Position numbers and translations under genes: made by a program | Notes under the pieces: generated by a model | The model's database searches: none | Told to the model about the DNA's origin: nothing | What the model saw: the letters and a program-made list of their open reading frames with translations, nothing else | In this document: positions 1 through 7,863 of the stretch, one piece after another | How positions within the stretch are numbered: position 1 is the stretch's first letter | How the letters are laid out: each line of letters begins with the position of its first letter | Assembly (NCBI GenBank): GCA_934572325.1 | Contig: CAKTKT010000029.1 | Location: 1-22,429, forward strand | Direction: 5' to 3' | From: an uncultured Oscillospiraceae bacterium | GTDB lineage: Bacteria; Bacillota; Clostridia; Oscillospirales; Oscillospiraceae | Length of the DNA stretch: 22,429 nucleotides

Positions 1-470
1 CCGCAGGGCGCGGCGGGTGGTTCGCCCATATCGGCAGCACCGACAGGGAGCTTTTCCGCGAAAAGCTCTCCCAGCTCGGTATGGGGCTGGAGGACAGGCT
101 TCGCCAGCCCGTGGGGCTGCTCTCCGGCGGGCAGCGTCAGGCGCTGACGCTCATGATGGCGACCATTGTTCCGCCCAAGCTCCTGCTGCTCGACGAGCAC
201 ACCGCGGCGCTCGATCCCGCCACTGCGGAAAAGGTGCTGGAGCTGACAAAGAGGATAGTTGCGGAAAACAAGCTCACGTGCCTGATGATAACGCACAATA
301 TGCAGTCCGCGCTTGAGCTGGGCAACCGCACGCTCATGATGGACTCCGGACGCATCATACTTGACGTCGGAAACGAGGAGCGGAGCGGTCTTACCGTTGC
401 CGACCTTCTTGAGCGCTTCAAGCTCGGCGTCGGCAGAGCGCTCGACAACGACCGTATGCTGCTCTCCTGA
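1..470 (+). CDS. ABC transporter ATP-binding protein, Trp/Tyr-type (5' truncated)
   Basis: The 3' part of an ABC ATPase, open from the window edge (frame begins at base 3). The signature motif LSGGQRQ is followed by the Walker B segment LLLLDEHTAALDP and the switch histidine in MITHN, so the second half of the nucleotide-binding domain is complete; Walker A lies outside the window. The wording LDEHTAALDP and the phrase GLEDRL before the signature resemble ATPases of the putative tryptophan/tyrosine uptake systems, which sit with a periplasmic-type ABC_sub_bind lipoprotein and a permease. Those partners would be upstream, out of view. It would hydrolyse ATP on the cytoplasmic face to drive import. 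Substrate is not determinable here. The ABC ATPase call is certain; the Trp/Tyr subtype is inferred from motif wording. Confidence 0.9.
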   Translation, partial: AGRGGWFAHIGSTDRELFREKLSQLGMGLEDRLRQPVGLLSGGQRQALTLMMATIVPPKLLLLDEHTAALDPATAEKVLELTKRIVAENKLTCLMITHNMQSALELGNRTLMMDSGRIILDVGNEERSGLTVADLLERFKLGVGRALDNDRMLLS

Positions 471-472
471 TA

Positions 473-489
473 CCCTTGGCTGGCAAGGG
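473..489 (+). terminator. Small hairpin after the ABC ATPase gene
   Basis: A 6-bp stem (CCCTTG / CAAGGG) with a 5-nt loop lies directly after the ABC ATPase stop codon. The bases that follow are GC-rich before an A/T stretch at 502-515, so it is a weak intrinsic terminator at best; some read-through toward 597 is plausible. Confidence 0.3.
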
Positions 490-511
490 CAGCCTCCGGC
501 GTAAAATTTTA

Positions 512-540
512 TTTACAAGCGCACCGAATTATAGTATACT
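512..540 (+). promoter_or_regulatory. SigA-type promoter of the cofE-like gene
   Basis: TTTACA at 512-517 and TATACT at 535-540 are separated by exactly 17 bp. Transcription would start near 547, giving a leader of about 50 nt. The -10 box lies inside the left arm of the long inverted repeat at 533-590. Confidence 0.7.
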
Positions 541-590
541 CTCTCTGTTATTTGGCTTTTTCTCTAATATAAATAACAGAGGAGTATACT
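533..590 (+). repeat. Long inverted repeat spanning promoter and RBS of the cofE-like gene
   Basis: The left arm (533-553) and right arm (571-590) are reverse complements over about 20 bp with one bulged base and a 17-nt loop. The outer 8 bp, AGTATACT, is itself a palindrome, so it occurs identically at 533-540 and 583-590, 50 bp apart. The left arm holds the -10 box. The right arm overlaps the Shine-Dalgarno AGAGGAG (578-584) of the gene starting at 597. It could be a two-site operator on DNA, or an RNA hairpin in read-through transcripts that hides the ribosome binding site. Confidence 0.75.
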
Positions 591-596
591 TTTATT

Positions 597-1790
597 ATGT
601 CCAGAATGGTTGGTACAACGTCCAGAGGTCTGCGCGCGCCCATTATCCGCGAGGGCGACGATCTCGCCAAGATAGTGACGGGCTGCGTCATTCAGGCGCA
701 GTCAAACGGTGAGCTTGAGGTCGGTGACAGAGATATTATAGCGATGACGGAGGCAATCGTTGCCCGCGCACAGGGCAACTACGCCACGGTCGATGACATT
801 GCGGAGGACGTCCGCGCGAAGCTCGGCGGAGATACCGTCGGCGTTATTTTCCCCATTCTCAGCCGCAACCGCTTTGCGATATGCCTGCGCGGTATCGCCA
901 AGGGCGCGAAAAAGGTCGTGCTCATGCTCTCCTATCCCTCCGACGAGGTCGGCAATCACCTCATTTCTCAGGATATGCTCGACGAGAAGGGCATTGACCC
1001 CTACCGCGACGTGCTGACCCTTGAAAAGTACCGTGAGCTGTTCGGTTATCCCAAGCACCCGTTCACCGGCATGGACTATGTCGCGTATTACACCGACCTT
1101 ATCCGCAGGTGCGGCGCGGAGGCGGAGGTCATTTTTGCAAATGACGCGCGCGCCGTTCTTGACTATACCAAGAATGTCATCAACTGCGATATTCACACGC
1201 GCGAGCGCACGAAGCGCATCCTCAAAGCCGCCGGAGCGGAGCGCGTTTTTGGGCTTGACGATATTCTCACCGCGCCCGTGAACGGCAGCGGGTATAACGA
1301 AAAGTTCGGTCTGCTCGGCACTAATAAGGCGACCGAGGACAAGGTCAAGCTCTTCCCGCGCGACTGTCAGGCGCTCGTGGAGGACATTCAGCGGCAAATG
1401 CTCAAGCTCACCGGCAAGCACGTGGAGGTCATGGTCTACGGCGACGGCGCTTTCAAGGATCCCGTGGGCAAGATCTGGGAGCTTGCAGATCCGACGGTCT
1501 CTCCGGCATACACCGCCGGTCTTGAGGGCACGCCAAACGAGCTGAAGCTCAAATACCTTGCCGACAATGATTTCGCCTCGCTCACGGGCGAAGCGCTGCG
1601 CGACGCGATAAAGGGCGAGATAAAGAAAAAGGACGGCAGTCTCGTCGGGCAGATGGTCTCCGAGGGGACAACGCCGCGCCGCCTCACCGATCTTATCGGG
1701 TCTCTCTGCGATCTCACGTCGGGCAGCGGCGACAAAGGAACGCCGATAGTCTACATTCAGGGCTATTTCGATAATTATACTGCGGAGTGA
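597..1790 (+). CDS. Coenzyme F420-0:L-glutamate ligase family protein (CofE-like)
   Basis: A 397-residue protein that reads as a member of the F420 ligase family (PF01996 type). The N-terminal half has the family pattern LEVGDRDIIAMTEAIVARAQG (residues ~42-62), followed by stretches typical of the bacterial homologues such as SYPSDEVGNHLIS, and later MVYGDGAFKDPVGKIWELAD. Genuine CofE adds glutamates to F420-0 through gamma-glutamyl bonds using GTP. No other F420 gene (cofC, cofD, cofG/H) is visible, and Clostridia are not known as F420 producers, so the true substrate is unknown and the name should be read as family membership only. The protein is longer than archaeal CofE (about 250 residues). 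The start is set by AGAGGAG 12 nt upstream. The next gene is glutamine synthetase, also glutamate-linked. Confidence 0.85.
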   Translation: MSRMVGTTSRGLRAPIIREGDDLAKIVTGCVIQAQSNGELEVGDRDIIAMTEAIVARAQGNYATVDDIAEDVRAKLGGDTVGVIFPILSRNRFAICLRGIAKGAKKVVLMLSYPSDEVGNHLISQDMLDEKGIDPYRDVLTLEKYRELFGYPKHPFTGMDYVAYYTDLIRRCGAEAEVIFANDARAVLDYTKNVINCDIHTRERTKRILKAAGAERVFGLDDILTAPVNGSGYNEKFGLLGTNKATEDKVKLFPRDCQALVEDIQRQMLKLTGKHVEVMVYGDGAFKDPVGKIWELADPTVSPAYTAGLEGTPNELKLKYLADNDFASLTGEALRDAIKGEIKKKDGSLVGQMVSEGTTPRRLTDLIGSLCDLTSGSGDKGTPIVYIQGYFDNYTAE

Positions 1791-1800
1791 TCCGCGCCCG

Positions 1801-1822
1801 TCATCCCCCGAGAGGGGGATGA
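1801..1822 (+). terminator. Hairpin between cofE-like gene and glnN
   Basis: A 9-bp perfect stem (TCATCCCCC / GGGGGATGA) with a GAGA tetraloop, followed by GTGTTTTCATTT. It sits 10 bases after the cofE-like stop codon and 34 bases before glnN. It looks like an intrinsic terminator, but no promoter is visible between it and glnN, so glnN may depend on read-through. Confidence 0.65.
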
Positions 1823-1856
1823 GTGTTTTCATTTCGATCTACGGAGGAGTTATGCG

Positions 1857-3959
1857 ATGACAGAGAAGGCAAACCGCATACCGGAGCTTTTCGGTTGTAT
1901 GGTGTTCAACGAGCACACGATGGAGCGCTATGTGCCCGCCGCCGCGATGCAGGGCTGGCGCGACAGTCTCAAAACCGGTAAGCCGCTGCCGCTGTCGGTC
2001 GCAAACGACATTGCGGACGCGATGAAGACATGGGCGCTGGAGCGCGGCGCGACGCACTACACCCACTGGTTCCAGCCCATGACAGGTATCACCGCCGAAA
2101 AGCACGACAGCTTCATCAAGAATGCCGGCGGCGGGCGTGTGATAATGGACTTCTCCGGGTCACAGCTCGTCTGCGGCGAGCCGGACGCCTCCAGCTTCCC
2201 AACAGGCGGACTGCGCGCGACATTTGAGGCGCGCGGCTACAGCGCATGGGACCCCACGGCGTTCGCGTTCATCAAGGACGGCAGCCTCTGCATCCCGACG
2301 GTGTTCTGCTCCTACGGCGGCGCGGCGCTCGACAAGAAAACGCCGCTGCTGCGCTCCATGGAAGCCGTCAACCGCGAAGCACTGCGAACACTGCGTCTCT
2401 TCGGCGACGGGGCGGTCGAGCGCGTAACGCCGCAGGTCGGCGCGGAGCAGGAATATTTTCTCATTGACAGCGATATGTTCAAAAAGCGCGAGGATCTTAT
2501 CCTTTGCGGCAGGACGCTCTTCGGCACGAAGCCGCCCAAGGGGCAGGAGCTGGACGATCACTATTTCGGCGTTATCCGTCCGCGCGTGGCGGAGTATATG
2601 CGCGATCTTGACGAGGAGCTTTGGAAGCTGGGCGTGCTCTCAAAGACAAAGCACAACGAGGTCGCGCCGGCACAGCACGAGATGGCGCCCATATACACCG
2701 ACGCCAACACCGCCAACGACCAGAACCAGCTCGTCATGGAGACGATGAAAAAGGTCGCGGAGCGTCACGGCATGGTTTGTCTGCTGCATGAAAAGCCGTT
2801 CGCCGGCGTGAACGGCTCGGGCAAGCATATCAACTGGTCGCTGTCCACCGACACGGGCGCGAATCTCTTTTCTCCCGGCAGCACGCCCAGCCAGAACGCC
2901 GCGTTTCTGCTGTTTCTCGCGGCATTTGTGAAGGGCGTGGACGAGTATCAGGAGCTTTTGCGCTGCTCGGTCGCTTTTGCGGGCAACGATCACCGTCTCG
3001 GTGCGCAGGAAGCGCCCCCAGCCATCATTTCCGTGTTCCTCGGCGCGGAGCTTGAGGGGATAATCGACGCGATAATCGATGAGCGCGGCTATTCCGAGCT
3101 TGAGCACCGCACACTGCGCATCGGCGTGGACGTGCTGCCCGCCATTCCGCAGGATACCACCGACCGCAACCGCACCTCGCCGCTGGCGTTCACCGGCAAT
3201 AAGTTTGAGTTCCGCATGGCTGGATCCAGCCAGTCTATCGCAGGTCCCGTCACCGTGCTCAACGCCATCATGGCGGACGAGCTCAGCCGCTTCTCGGCGG
3301 AGCTTGAGGGCGCGGAGGATTTCAACAGCGCTCTGCACAGCCTTATAAAAATGGCGTTCGCCGAGCACCGCCGCATCATTTTTGACGGCAACGGCTATGA
3401 CAAGGCATGGCTCGACGAGGCGGAGCGCCGCAGACTTGCAAATCTCCGCAACACCGCCGAGGCGCTGCCGGCATACATACTGCCCAAGAACATAGAGCTT
3501 CTGACCCGTCAGGGGGTTTACACGTATGAGGAGATCATGGCGCGCCATGATATTCATATCGAGAAATACTGCAAGGTCATCCGCATCGAGGCGGCGACGC
3601 TGGTGGACATCGTGCAGCACGGCATAATCAGCGCCGTGTCAGAGTATGAGGAAAAGCTGTGCAGCACCATTGCGGCAAAATCCGCCGCCATCCCGGGCGT
3701 TGCGCATCAGGTCGAGACCTCGCTCGTCAACGCGCTGTGCATCCTCAACGATGAGCTTCTCGAAAAGACCGTGGAGCTTAAAACCGCCATCGAGACCGTC
3801 AATCCAAACGCCGCACCGGAGGAGCTGCTTGACTATTACCACAATCGTGTGGAGAAAAAGACCGCCGCCGTGCGCGCAGTGGTAGACAAGCTGGAGCTTC
3901 TCACCGCCACGAAATACTGGCCGTACCCGACGTTTACGGAATTATTATTCTCCGTATGA
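1857..3959 (+). CDS. glnN: Glutamine synthetase type III
   Basis: A 700-residue protein with the length and motif order of class III glutamine synthetases (GlnN), which make glutamine from glutamate, ammonia and ATP in the cytoplasm. Visible motifs are HWFQPMTGITAEKHD (residues 70-84, hallmark of the GSIII N-terminal region), the metal-binding GAEQEYFLID (195-204), KHNEVAPAQHEMAPIY (265-280), the ATP/substrate region NGSGKHINWS (319-328) and FRMAGSSQS further on. The C-terminal region has the long helical extension typical of the class. GGAGGAG at 1843-1849 with a 7-nt spacer fixes the start. It follows the CofE-like gene on the same strand; convergent genes lie downstream. It is probably the main ammonium-assimilating enzyme, though other glutamine synthetases could exist elsewhere in the genome. 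Confidence 0.96.
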   Translation: MTEKANRIPELFGCMVFNEHTMERYVPAAAMQGWRDSLKTGKPLPLSVANDIADAMKTWALERGATHYTHWFQPMTGITAEKHDSFIKNAGGGRVIMDFSGSQLVCGEPDASSFPTGGLRATFEARGYSAWDPTAFAFIKDGSLCIPTVFCSYGGAALDKKTPLLRSMEAVNREALRTLRLFGDGAVERVTPQVGAEQEYFLIDSDMFKKREDLILCGRTLFGTKPPKGQELDDHYFGVIRPRVAEYMRDLDEELWKLGVLSKTKHNEVAPAQHEMAPIYTDANTANDQNQLVMETMKKVAERHGMVCLLHEKPFAGVNGSGKHINWSLSTDTGANLFSPGSTPSQNAAFLLFLAAFVKGVDEYQELLRCSVAFAGNDHRLGAQEAPPAIISVFLGAELEGIIDAIIDERGYSELEHRTLRIGVDVLPAIPQDTTDRNRTSPLAFTGNKFEFRMAGSSQSIAGPVTVLNAIMADELSRFSAELEGAEDFNSALHSLIKMAFAEHRRIIFDGNGYDKAWLDEAERRRLANLRNTAEALPAYILPKNIELLTRQGVYTYEEIMARHDIHIEKYCKVIRIEAATLVDIVQHGIISAVSEYEEKLCSTIAAKSAAIPGVAHQVETSLVNALCILNDELLEKTVELKTAIETVNPNAAPEELLDYYHNRVEKKTAAVRAVVDKLELLTATKYWPYPTFTELLFSV

Positions 3960-3969
3960 AAAGCATATA

Positions 3970-4010
3970 AGCGTCAAGGCTCGCCGTAATCCTCGGCGAG
4001 CCTTGACGCT
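3970..4010. terminator. Bidirectional terminator between glnN and the GPH symporter
   Basis: A perfect 17-bp inverted repeat with a 7-nt loop lies between the converging 3' ends of glnN (plus) and the symporter gene (minus). Flanking T-rich bases are modest on both strands, more convincing for the minus-strand transcript (TTATATGCTTTT), but stem length and position make a shared terminator the best reading. Confidence 0.85.
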
Positions 4011-4026
4011 TCATTCGGATATTCGT

Positions 4027-5508
4027 TTACCCCTTGCGCGCGGCAAGCTGTGAGCAGATGCGGTCATATTCGCTCTCGTCGAGCTTATAGTGCTTTTTAT
4101 AGAGCAGGTAGGACGCGAGCATGAAGATAAACGGCACGAGCGTTATGCACAGGAGAAGCCCGAACCTCTGCTCCGGCTGTACCTTGGTGATTACGTCCGC
4201 AATCTCGCTGAGCTTTGCCGCCTCGCTCAGCTCTCCCATGGAGGTAAGCTGCTCCAGCTCGGAGATCTCGTTTGTGTAGTTGAGAACGCCGAAAATGATA
4301 TAGCACACGTAGGTGATAACGGAGATAAGCGCGGAGGCGAGCTTGGTAAGGAACGGGCGGAGCGAGGCGATGATCGCCTCGTCGCGCTCTCCGTGCGTCA
4401 GCTCGTTATACTCCACGGTGTTGAGGATGGAGATCATCATTATCAGATAGAAGCAGTACTGCCCGAAATTTGCGAGCATATAGCCCGCCGTCATCAGCCA
4501 GCACTTGAGCGCGGGCGCATCGGACGGCATGAAAGCCCCGATAACGAACATCACGGCATAGCCCGCGGCGGCGGTGACGGTCATCACGCCCATGAGCGGC
4601 TTCCTGTTTATTTTTCGGGAGATCGCGGGGTAGAGCACCATCAACACCGCCGTCGCAGCAAGCCCGAACGTGGAAAAGTTGGAGTAATACCCGCCCTGAT
4701 AGCCGAGGTCAAAATAGAGATACGTCGAGCCGAGCCCGCCCAGCACCACGCCGTTGCCTATCTGCTGGATGAGAAAGATGAGCGCAATCCACAAAAGCTG
4801 GTCGTTGCCGCCGATCGTGCCGATTATCTTTTTGAAGCTGACGGGAGGGACCTTTTCCTTCTCGTAGTCGCGGTTCTCGCGCACACCGAACACCGTAAAG
4901 CACAGGAAAAGCGGCGCAATGATGCAGATGACGAGCGCGATGCGCCCGAAGGCGTAGCTCGCCGAGCCGCCGAGCGTTCCCGCGCCGGTGGTAAAGCGCG
5001 GGATAAGGAAGCCCGCGAGCGCACCGCCGATACCGGCAAAGAGGGTCGCGCGGGAGGCAAACTGGTCGCGCACATGGGGGTCGCGCCCGAGGGAGGGGAT
5101 CATGCCCCAGTAGGAGATGTCATGCATGGTATAGGTGATGCTGTACATGAAGTATATCACGCCGAAAAACCATATAAAGCTCCAGCCCTGAAGATTGGTG
5201 TTGAACGCGAGATACACCACAACGGAGGTCGTGAGAATACCGATGACGAGCCACGGCTTGAATTTGCCCCATTTTGAACGGGTGCGCTCTATGATATTGC
5301 CCATGATGGGGTCGTTGAGCGCGTCGAACACGCGAGCGCCGACCATGATGGCGGTTATCGCGGCAAGCTGCGCCGCGTCCAGCTTTCGGGTAAAGAGTAT
5401 GTAGGTCAGAATGAAATTCGTGAAGAGATTGTATATCATATCTCTTCCGACTGTACCCAACGGGTACATTATAAGGTTTCTTTTCCGCTGTTTCAGCTCT
5501 TCGTCCAT
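4027..5508 (-). CDS. GPH-family cation:sugar symporter (MelB-like MFS)
   Basis: A 493-residue polytopic membrane protein with about 12 hydrophobic segments. The early sequence MYPLGTVGRDMIYNLF and the segment GARVFDALNDPIMGNIIERT with WGKFKPW match the conserved N-terminal half of glycoside-pentoside-hexuronide:cation symporters, in which an Asp in the D-x-x-N-D-P segment takes part in cation coupling. A hydrophilic stretch near residues 425-455 (EISELEQLTSMGELSEAAKLSE) comes before the last membrane span. The substrate cannot be read from sequence, and no glycoside hydrolase gene is adjacent to suggest one. AAAGGA 11 nt before the ATG supports the start. It has its own promoter behind the upstream symporter's terminator, so it is probably transcribed alone. 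Confidence 0.9.
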   Translation of the reverse strand: MDEELKQRKRNLIMYPLGTVGRDMIYNLFTNFILTYILFTRKLDAAQLAAITAIMVGARVFDALNDPIMGNIIERTRSKWGKFKPWLVIGILTTSVVVYLAFNTNLQGWSFIWFFGVIYFMYSITYTMHDISYWGMIPSLGRDPHVRDQFASRATLFAGIGGALAGFLIPRFTTGAGTLGGSASYAFGRIALVICIIAPLFLCFTVFGVRENRDYEKEKVPPVSFKKIIGTIGGNDQLLWIALIFLIQQIGNGVVLGGLGSTYLYFDLGYQGGYYSNFSTFGLAATAVLMVLYPAISRKINRKPLMGVMTVTAAAGYAVMFVIGAFMPSDAPALKCWLMTAGYMLANFGQYCFYLIMMISILNTVEYNELTHGERDEAIIASLRPFLTKLASALISVITYVCYIIFGVLNYTNEISELEQLTSMGELSEAAKLSEIADVITKVQPEQRFGLLLCITLVPFIFMLASYLLYKKHYKLDESEYDRICSQLAARKG

Positions 5509-5553
5509 GCCTATGCTGTCCTTTCAGAGTGTTTTGCGTATATTATGAGCTGT

Positions 5554-5559
5554 ATTATA
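5554..5559 (-). promoter_or_regulatory. Extended -10 promoter of the GPH symporter gene
   Basis: Minus-strand TATAAT preceded by TG plus one base (TGGTATAAT), an extended -10 element. No good -35 box is seen 16-18 bp upstream (TAGCTG at 17 bp). Start of transcription would be near 5547, a leader of about 40 nt. Confidence 0.6.
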
Positions 5560-5604
5560 CCATGTTTTGCGCCGTACAGCTACATATATTTGAGATTTTC
5601 CGCA

Positions 5605-5637
5605 AAAAATCGGCGGGGCGGCTTATGCGCCCTGCCG
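5605..5637 (-). terminator. Terminator of the AGCS symporter gene
   Basis: On the minus strand CGGCAGGGCG pairs with CCGCCCCGCCG (one mismatch) around a loop that contains the TAA stop codon, followed by ATTTTTT. It is a compact intrinsic terminator whose 5' arm encodes the last residues of the symporter. Confidence 0.75.
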
Positions 5638-6999
5638 CTCGAAGTATTCTCTTGTCAGGCGCGCCGCCGTGCCGCCGAGGAGCGCGAGCGCGATGAGATT
5701 CGGTATCGCCATAAGCCCGTTGAGCGTGTCGGAAATATCCCACATCAGCGTGCCCGAGCCCGTCGCGCCGAAAAAGCAGAAGAGCACAAAAACGAGCCTA
5801 TACGCCGTCCGCACCGCGACGCTGCCGCCGGAGAGGTAATCAAGACAGCTCTCGCCGTAGTAGCTCCAGCATACTATGCTTGAAAGGGCAAAGAGAATAA
5901 GGCTGAGCCGTATGATGCGCCCGCCGAAGCCCCCGGGGATGAGCGCGTCAAACGCCGCCGCTGCCGCCGCGCCGCCGGAGGCATAGCCGGATGCGCCGTC
6001 CGGCGCGTCAAGCACACCGGAGAGGAGCATTGTAAACGCCGTTATCGTGCAGATGACGACGGTGTCCGCAAACACCTCGAAGACACCCCACAGGGCTTGC
6101 TCGCACGGCTCGTCGGCTGACGATGCGGCGTGTGCGATGGGGGCGGAGCCAAGCCCCGCCTCATTGGAAAATATGCCGCGCGCGAAGCCCTGCTTCATCG
6201 CGCGCATCAGCCCGCAGCCGAGTATGCCGCCGCCCGCCGAGCGCAGGGAAAACGCCTCGCGAACTATGCGCATGAGCATCGCCGGAACATCTCCGGCGCG
6301 AACGATAACGATGAAAAGCCCTGCCAGCAGATAGAAAACCGACATTGCGGGCACGAGGTACGACGTTACCGTGCCTATACGCCTTATCCCGCCTATGACG
6401 GTAAGCCCGACCGTCAGCGCGATAAGCGCGCCCGTCACGGCGCTGTCCGCGCCCCAGAGCTCGTGCGCCGCGCCCGCGATCTCGCTGCTCTGCGCCATGT
6501 TGCCGATGCCGAAGCTCGCCGCACAGCCGAGCGCGGCAAAGCATACGGCAAGCCAGCGCCAGCGCTCGCCAAGACCGCGCTCTATGTAATACATCGCGCC
6601 GCCGCGGCGCGTGCCGTCGGGGTCAATGACGCGGTATCGCACGGCGAGGACGATCTCCGCGTACTTTGTGCACATGCCCAGAAACGCCGACACCCACATC
6701 CAGAACACCGCGCCCGCGCCGCCTGCGAACATTGCCAGGGCGACGCCGGAAATGTTGCCCGTTCCGACCGTACCGGCGAGCGCCGTGGTCATCGCCTGAA
6801 ACGGCGTGAGCGCGCCGCCGCGCTTTTCACGCCCGATGAAGAGAGAGCCGAGCGTGCGCTTGAAAACAAGCCCAAGCTTGAGCTGAACAAACCCCGTCTT
6901 AAAGGAGAGATACGCACCCGTTATGATGAAAAACGCGAGCATCACAGGTCCCCACGCGAAGGCGTTGAGGGCGTTGTTTATTGATATTACGGTGTTCAC
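5623..6999 (-). CDS. Alanine/glycine:cation symporter family protein (AGCS)
   Basis: A polytopic protein of 458 residues. The stretch AGTVGTGNISGVALAMFAGGAGAVFWMW followed by GMCTKYAEIVLAVRYR is the signature region of the alanine or glycine:cation symporter family, which import small amino acids with Na+ or H+. Further family motifs are GGAMYYIERGLG, FARGIFSNEAGLGSAPIAHA and CWSYYGE. I chose the GTG at 6999, giving MNTVISINNALNAF, because GGAG stands 8 nt before it; the ATG at 7005 is only 2 nt from that GGAG and would add two residues. It lies 41 nt downstream of the papain-like-fold gene on the same strand with no terminator between, so the two are probably cotranscribed. Exact substrate and cation are not determinable. 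Confidence 0.93.
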   Translation of the reverse strand: MNTVISINNALNAFAWGPVMLAFFIITGAYLSFKTGFVQLKLGLVFKRTLGSLFIGREKRGGALTPFQAMTTALAGTVGTGNISGVALAMFAGGAGAVFWMWVSAFLGMCTKYAEIVLAVRYRVIDPDGTRRGGAMYYIERGLGERWRWLAVCFAALGCAASFGIGNMAQSSEIAGAAHELWGADSAVTGALIALTVGLTVIGGIRRIGTVTSYLVPAMSVFYLLAGLFIVIVRAGDVPAMLMRIVREAFSLRSAGGGILGCGLMRAMKQGFARGIFSNEAGLGSAPIAHAASSADEPCEQALWGVFEVFADTVVICTITAFTMLLSGVLDAPDGASGYASGGAAAAAAFDALIPGGFGGRIIRLSLILFALSSIVCWSYYGESCLDYLSGGSVAVRTAYRLVFVLFCFFGATGSGTLMWDISDTLNGLMAIPNLIALALLGGTAARLTREYFERQGA

Positions 7000-7040
7000 G
7001 CGCATCACTCCGGCACATCCAGTTTGTAAAGGATATGCCG

Positions 7041-7724
7041 TCACCGCGCCTTGATATACGCGATGTTGCACAAAAGCCCGCTGCTGTATGCGCGGGTGTA
7101 TGCGTCGTACTCACTGCGGCTTATGCAGTAGCGCCGCCCCCATGAGGACACGGTCAGCCACTCGCCGTCAGTGGCGGTGACGCTCATATAGTGCGCCTTG
7201 ACCGCGCCTATGCGCTTGTGGCTGCCGTCCGGCAGGCGCGTATACAGCCCAAGGCGGTTATTCTGCCAGAAGCGCGGCATATTCGGTCCGACGGCGATTA
7301 TCGCGGGAAGGTCGGCGTCGATCATCGTCTCTATGCTCCGCCACAGCTCGCTGTAGCGCACGCCCCACTGCGCGCGCAGCGGGTATTTATACGCGCGGAA
7401 AAAGAGATTCATTCCGCATACAAGCCCCAGCCCGTTTATGCCGAACGGCGACGTGAGCGGGAAAAACCTCCGGCACAGCGCCTTCAGCACGGCGTTGTAA
7501 TCCGCAAGCGGGATCGGCAGCGTCCGTCCGAAGCCGTCAAAAAGCGCGCACTCGCACCCGGGGCGGCTGCGGTGGGCGTATATGAACAGATCCGCAGCCG
7601 CCACAACGCCGCAGCCGCATTTTCTTATCACGGCGCTGTCGGAGAGGAGCTGACTGCCGCCGTATGTGAGCAGTCCGTTGCTGTCAACGGCGGGTATGGA
7701 GTGCCGCAGTCTGTGCTCGACCAT
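7041..7724 (-). CDS. Uncharacterised protein, possible C39/papain-like fold
   Basis: A 227-residue soluble protein with no signal peptide; I do not recognise a named family. CGCGVVAAADLFIY (residues 36-49), AVKAHYMSVTA (174-184) and WLTVSSWGRRYCI (189-201) have the spacing and look of the Cys, His and Asn/Asp blocks of papain-like and C39-like peptidase folds. The last block resembles the NSWG motif of papain with Ser in place of the catalytic Asn, so activity is uncertain. The ATG at 7724 has AGGA 10 nt upstream; a TTG 33 bases earlier (7757) is less likely. Its own promoter lies at 7762-7790 and it leads a likely two-gene operon with the AGCS symporter. It is divergent from the MoxR/VWA pair. 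The gene is real by codon structure and promoter; the fold is an inference. Confidence 0.75.
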   Translation of the reverse strand: MVEHRLRHSIPAVDSNGLLTYGGSQLLSDSAVIRKCGCGVVAAADLFIYAHRSRPGCECALFDGFGRTLPIPLADYNAVLKALCRRFFPLTSPFGINGLGLVCGMNLFFRAYKYPLRAQWGVRYSELWRSIETMIDADLPAIIAVGPNMPRFWQNNRLGLYTRLPDGSHKRIGAVKAHYMSVTATDGEWLTVSSWGRRYCISRSEYDAYTRAYSSGLLCNIAYIKAR

Positions 7725-7761
7725 GCTTTCACCATCCTGAGAGATTTGATCTATCAATTAT

Positions 7762-7790
7762 ATTTTAACCGCGACCTGTATATTTTGCAA
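7762..7790 (-). promoter_or_regulatory. SigA-type promoter of the C39-like gene
   Basis: On the minus strand TTGCAA (7790-7785) and TAAAAT (7767-7762) are 17 bp apart. Transcription would start near 7755, just 30 nt before the ATG at 7724, which also argues against the upstream TTG as start codon. Confidence 0.6.
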
Positions 7791-7797
7791 GATTTGA

Positions 7798-7826
7798 TTG
7801 ACTTAACACGTTTTAACGCCTATAAT
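7798..7826 (+). promoter_or_regulatory. SigA-type promoter of the moxR-VWA operon
   Basis: TTGACT at 7798-7803 and a perfect TATAAT at 7821-7826 with a 17-bp spacer. Expected start near 7833, leader about 30 nt with AAGGGG before the ATG at 7864. A strong, apparently constitutive vegetative promoter, back to back with the minus-strand promoter. Confidence 0.85.
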
Positions 7827-7863
7827 GCAGACGAAATAAAACTCCGGAAAAGGGGATAAGAAT

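Noticed and set aside
702..1832. Open frame of 376 codons on the minus strand, antisense to the cofE-like gene
   Set aside because: Fully overlaps a gene with clear family identity; its composition is typical of a mirrored coding frame.
4090..5277. Open frame of 395 codons on the plus strand, antisense to the GPH symporter gene
   Set aside because: Highly charged His/Glu/Arg-rich translation without domains, mirrored from a membrane-protein gene.
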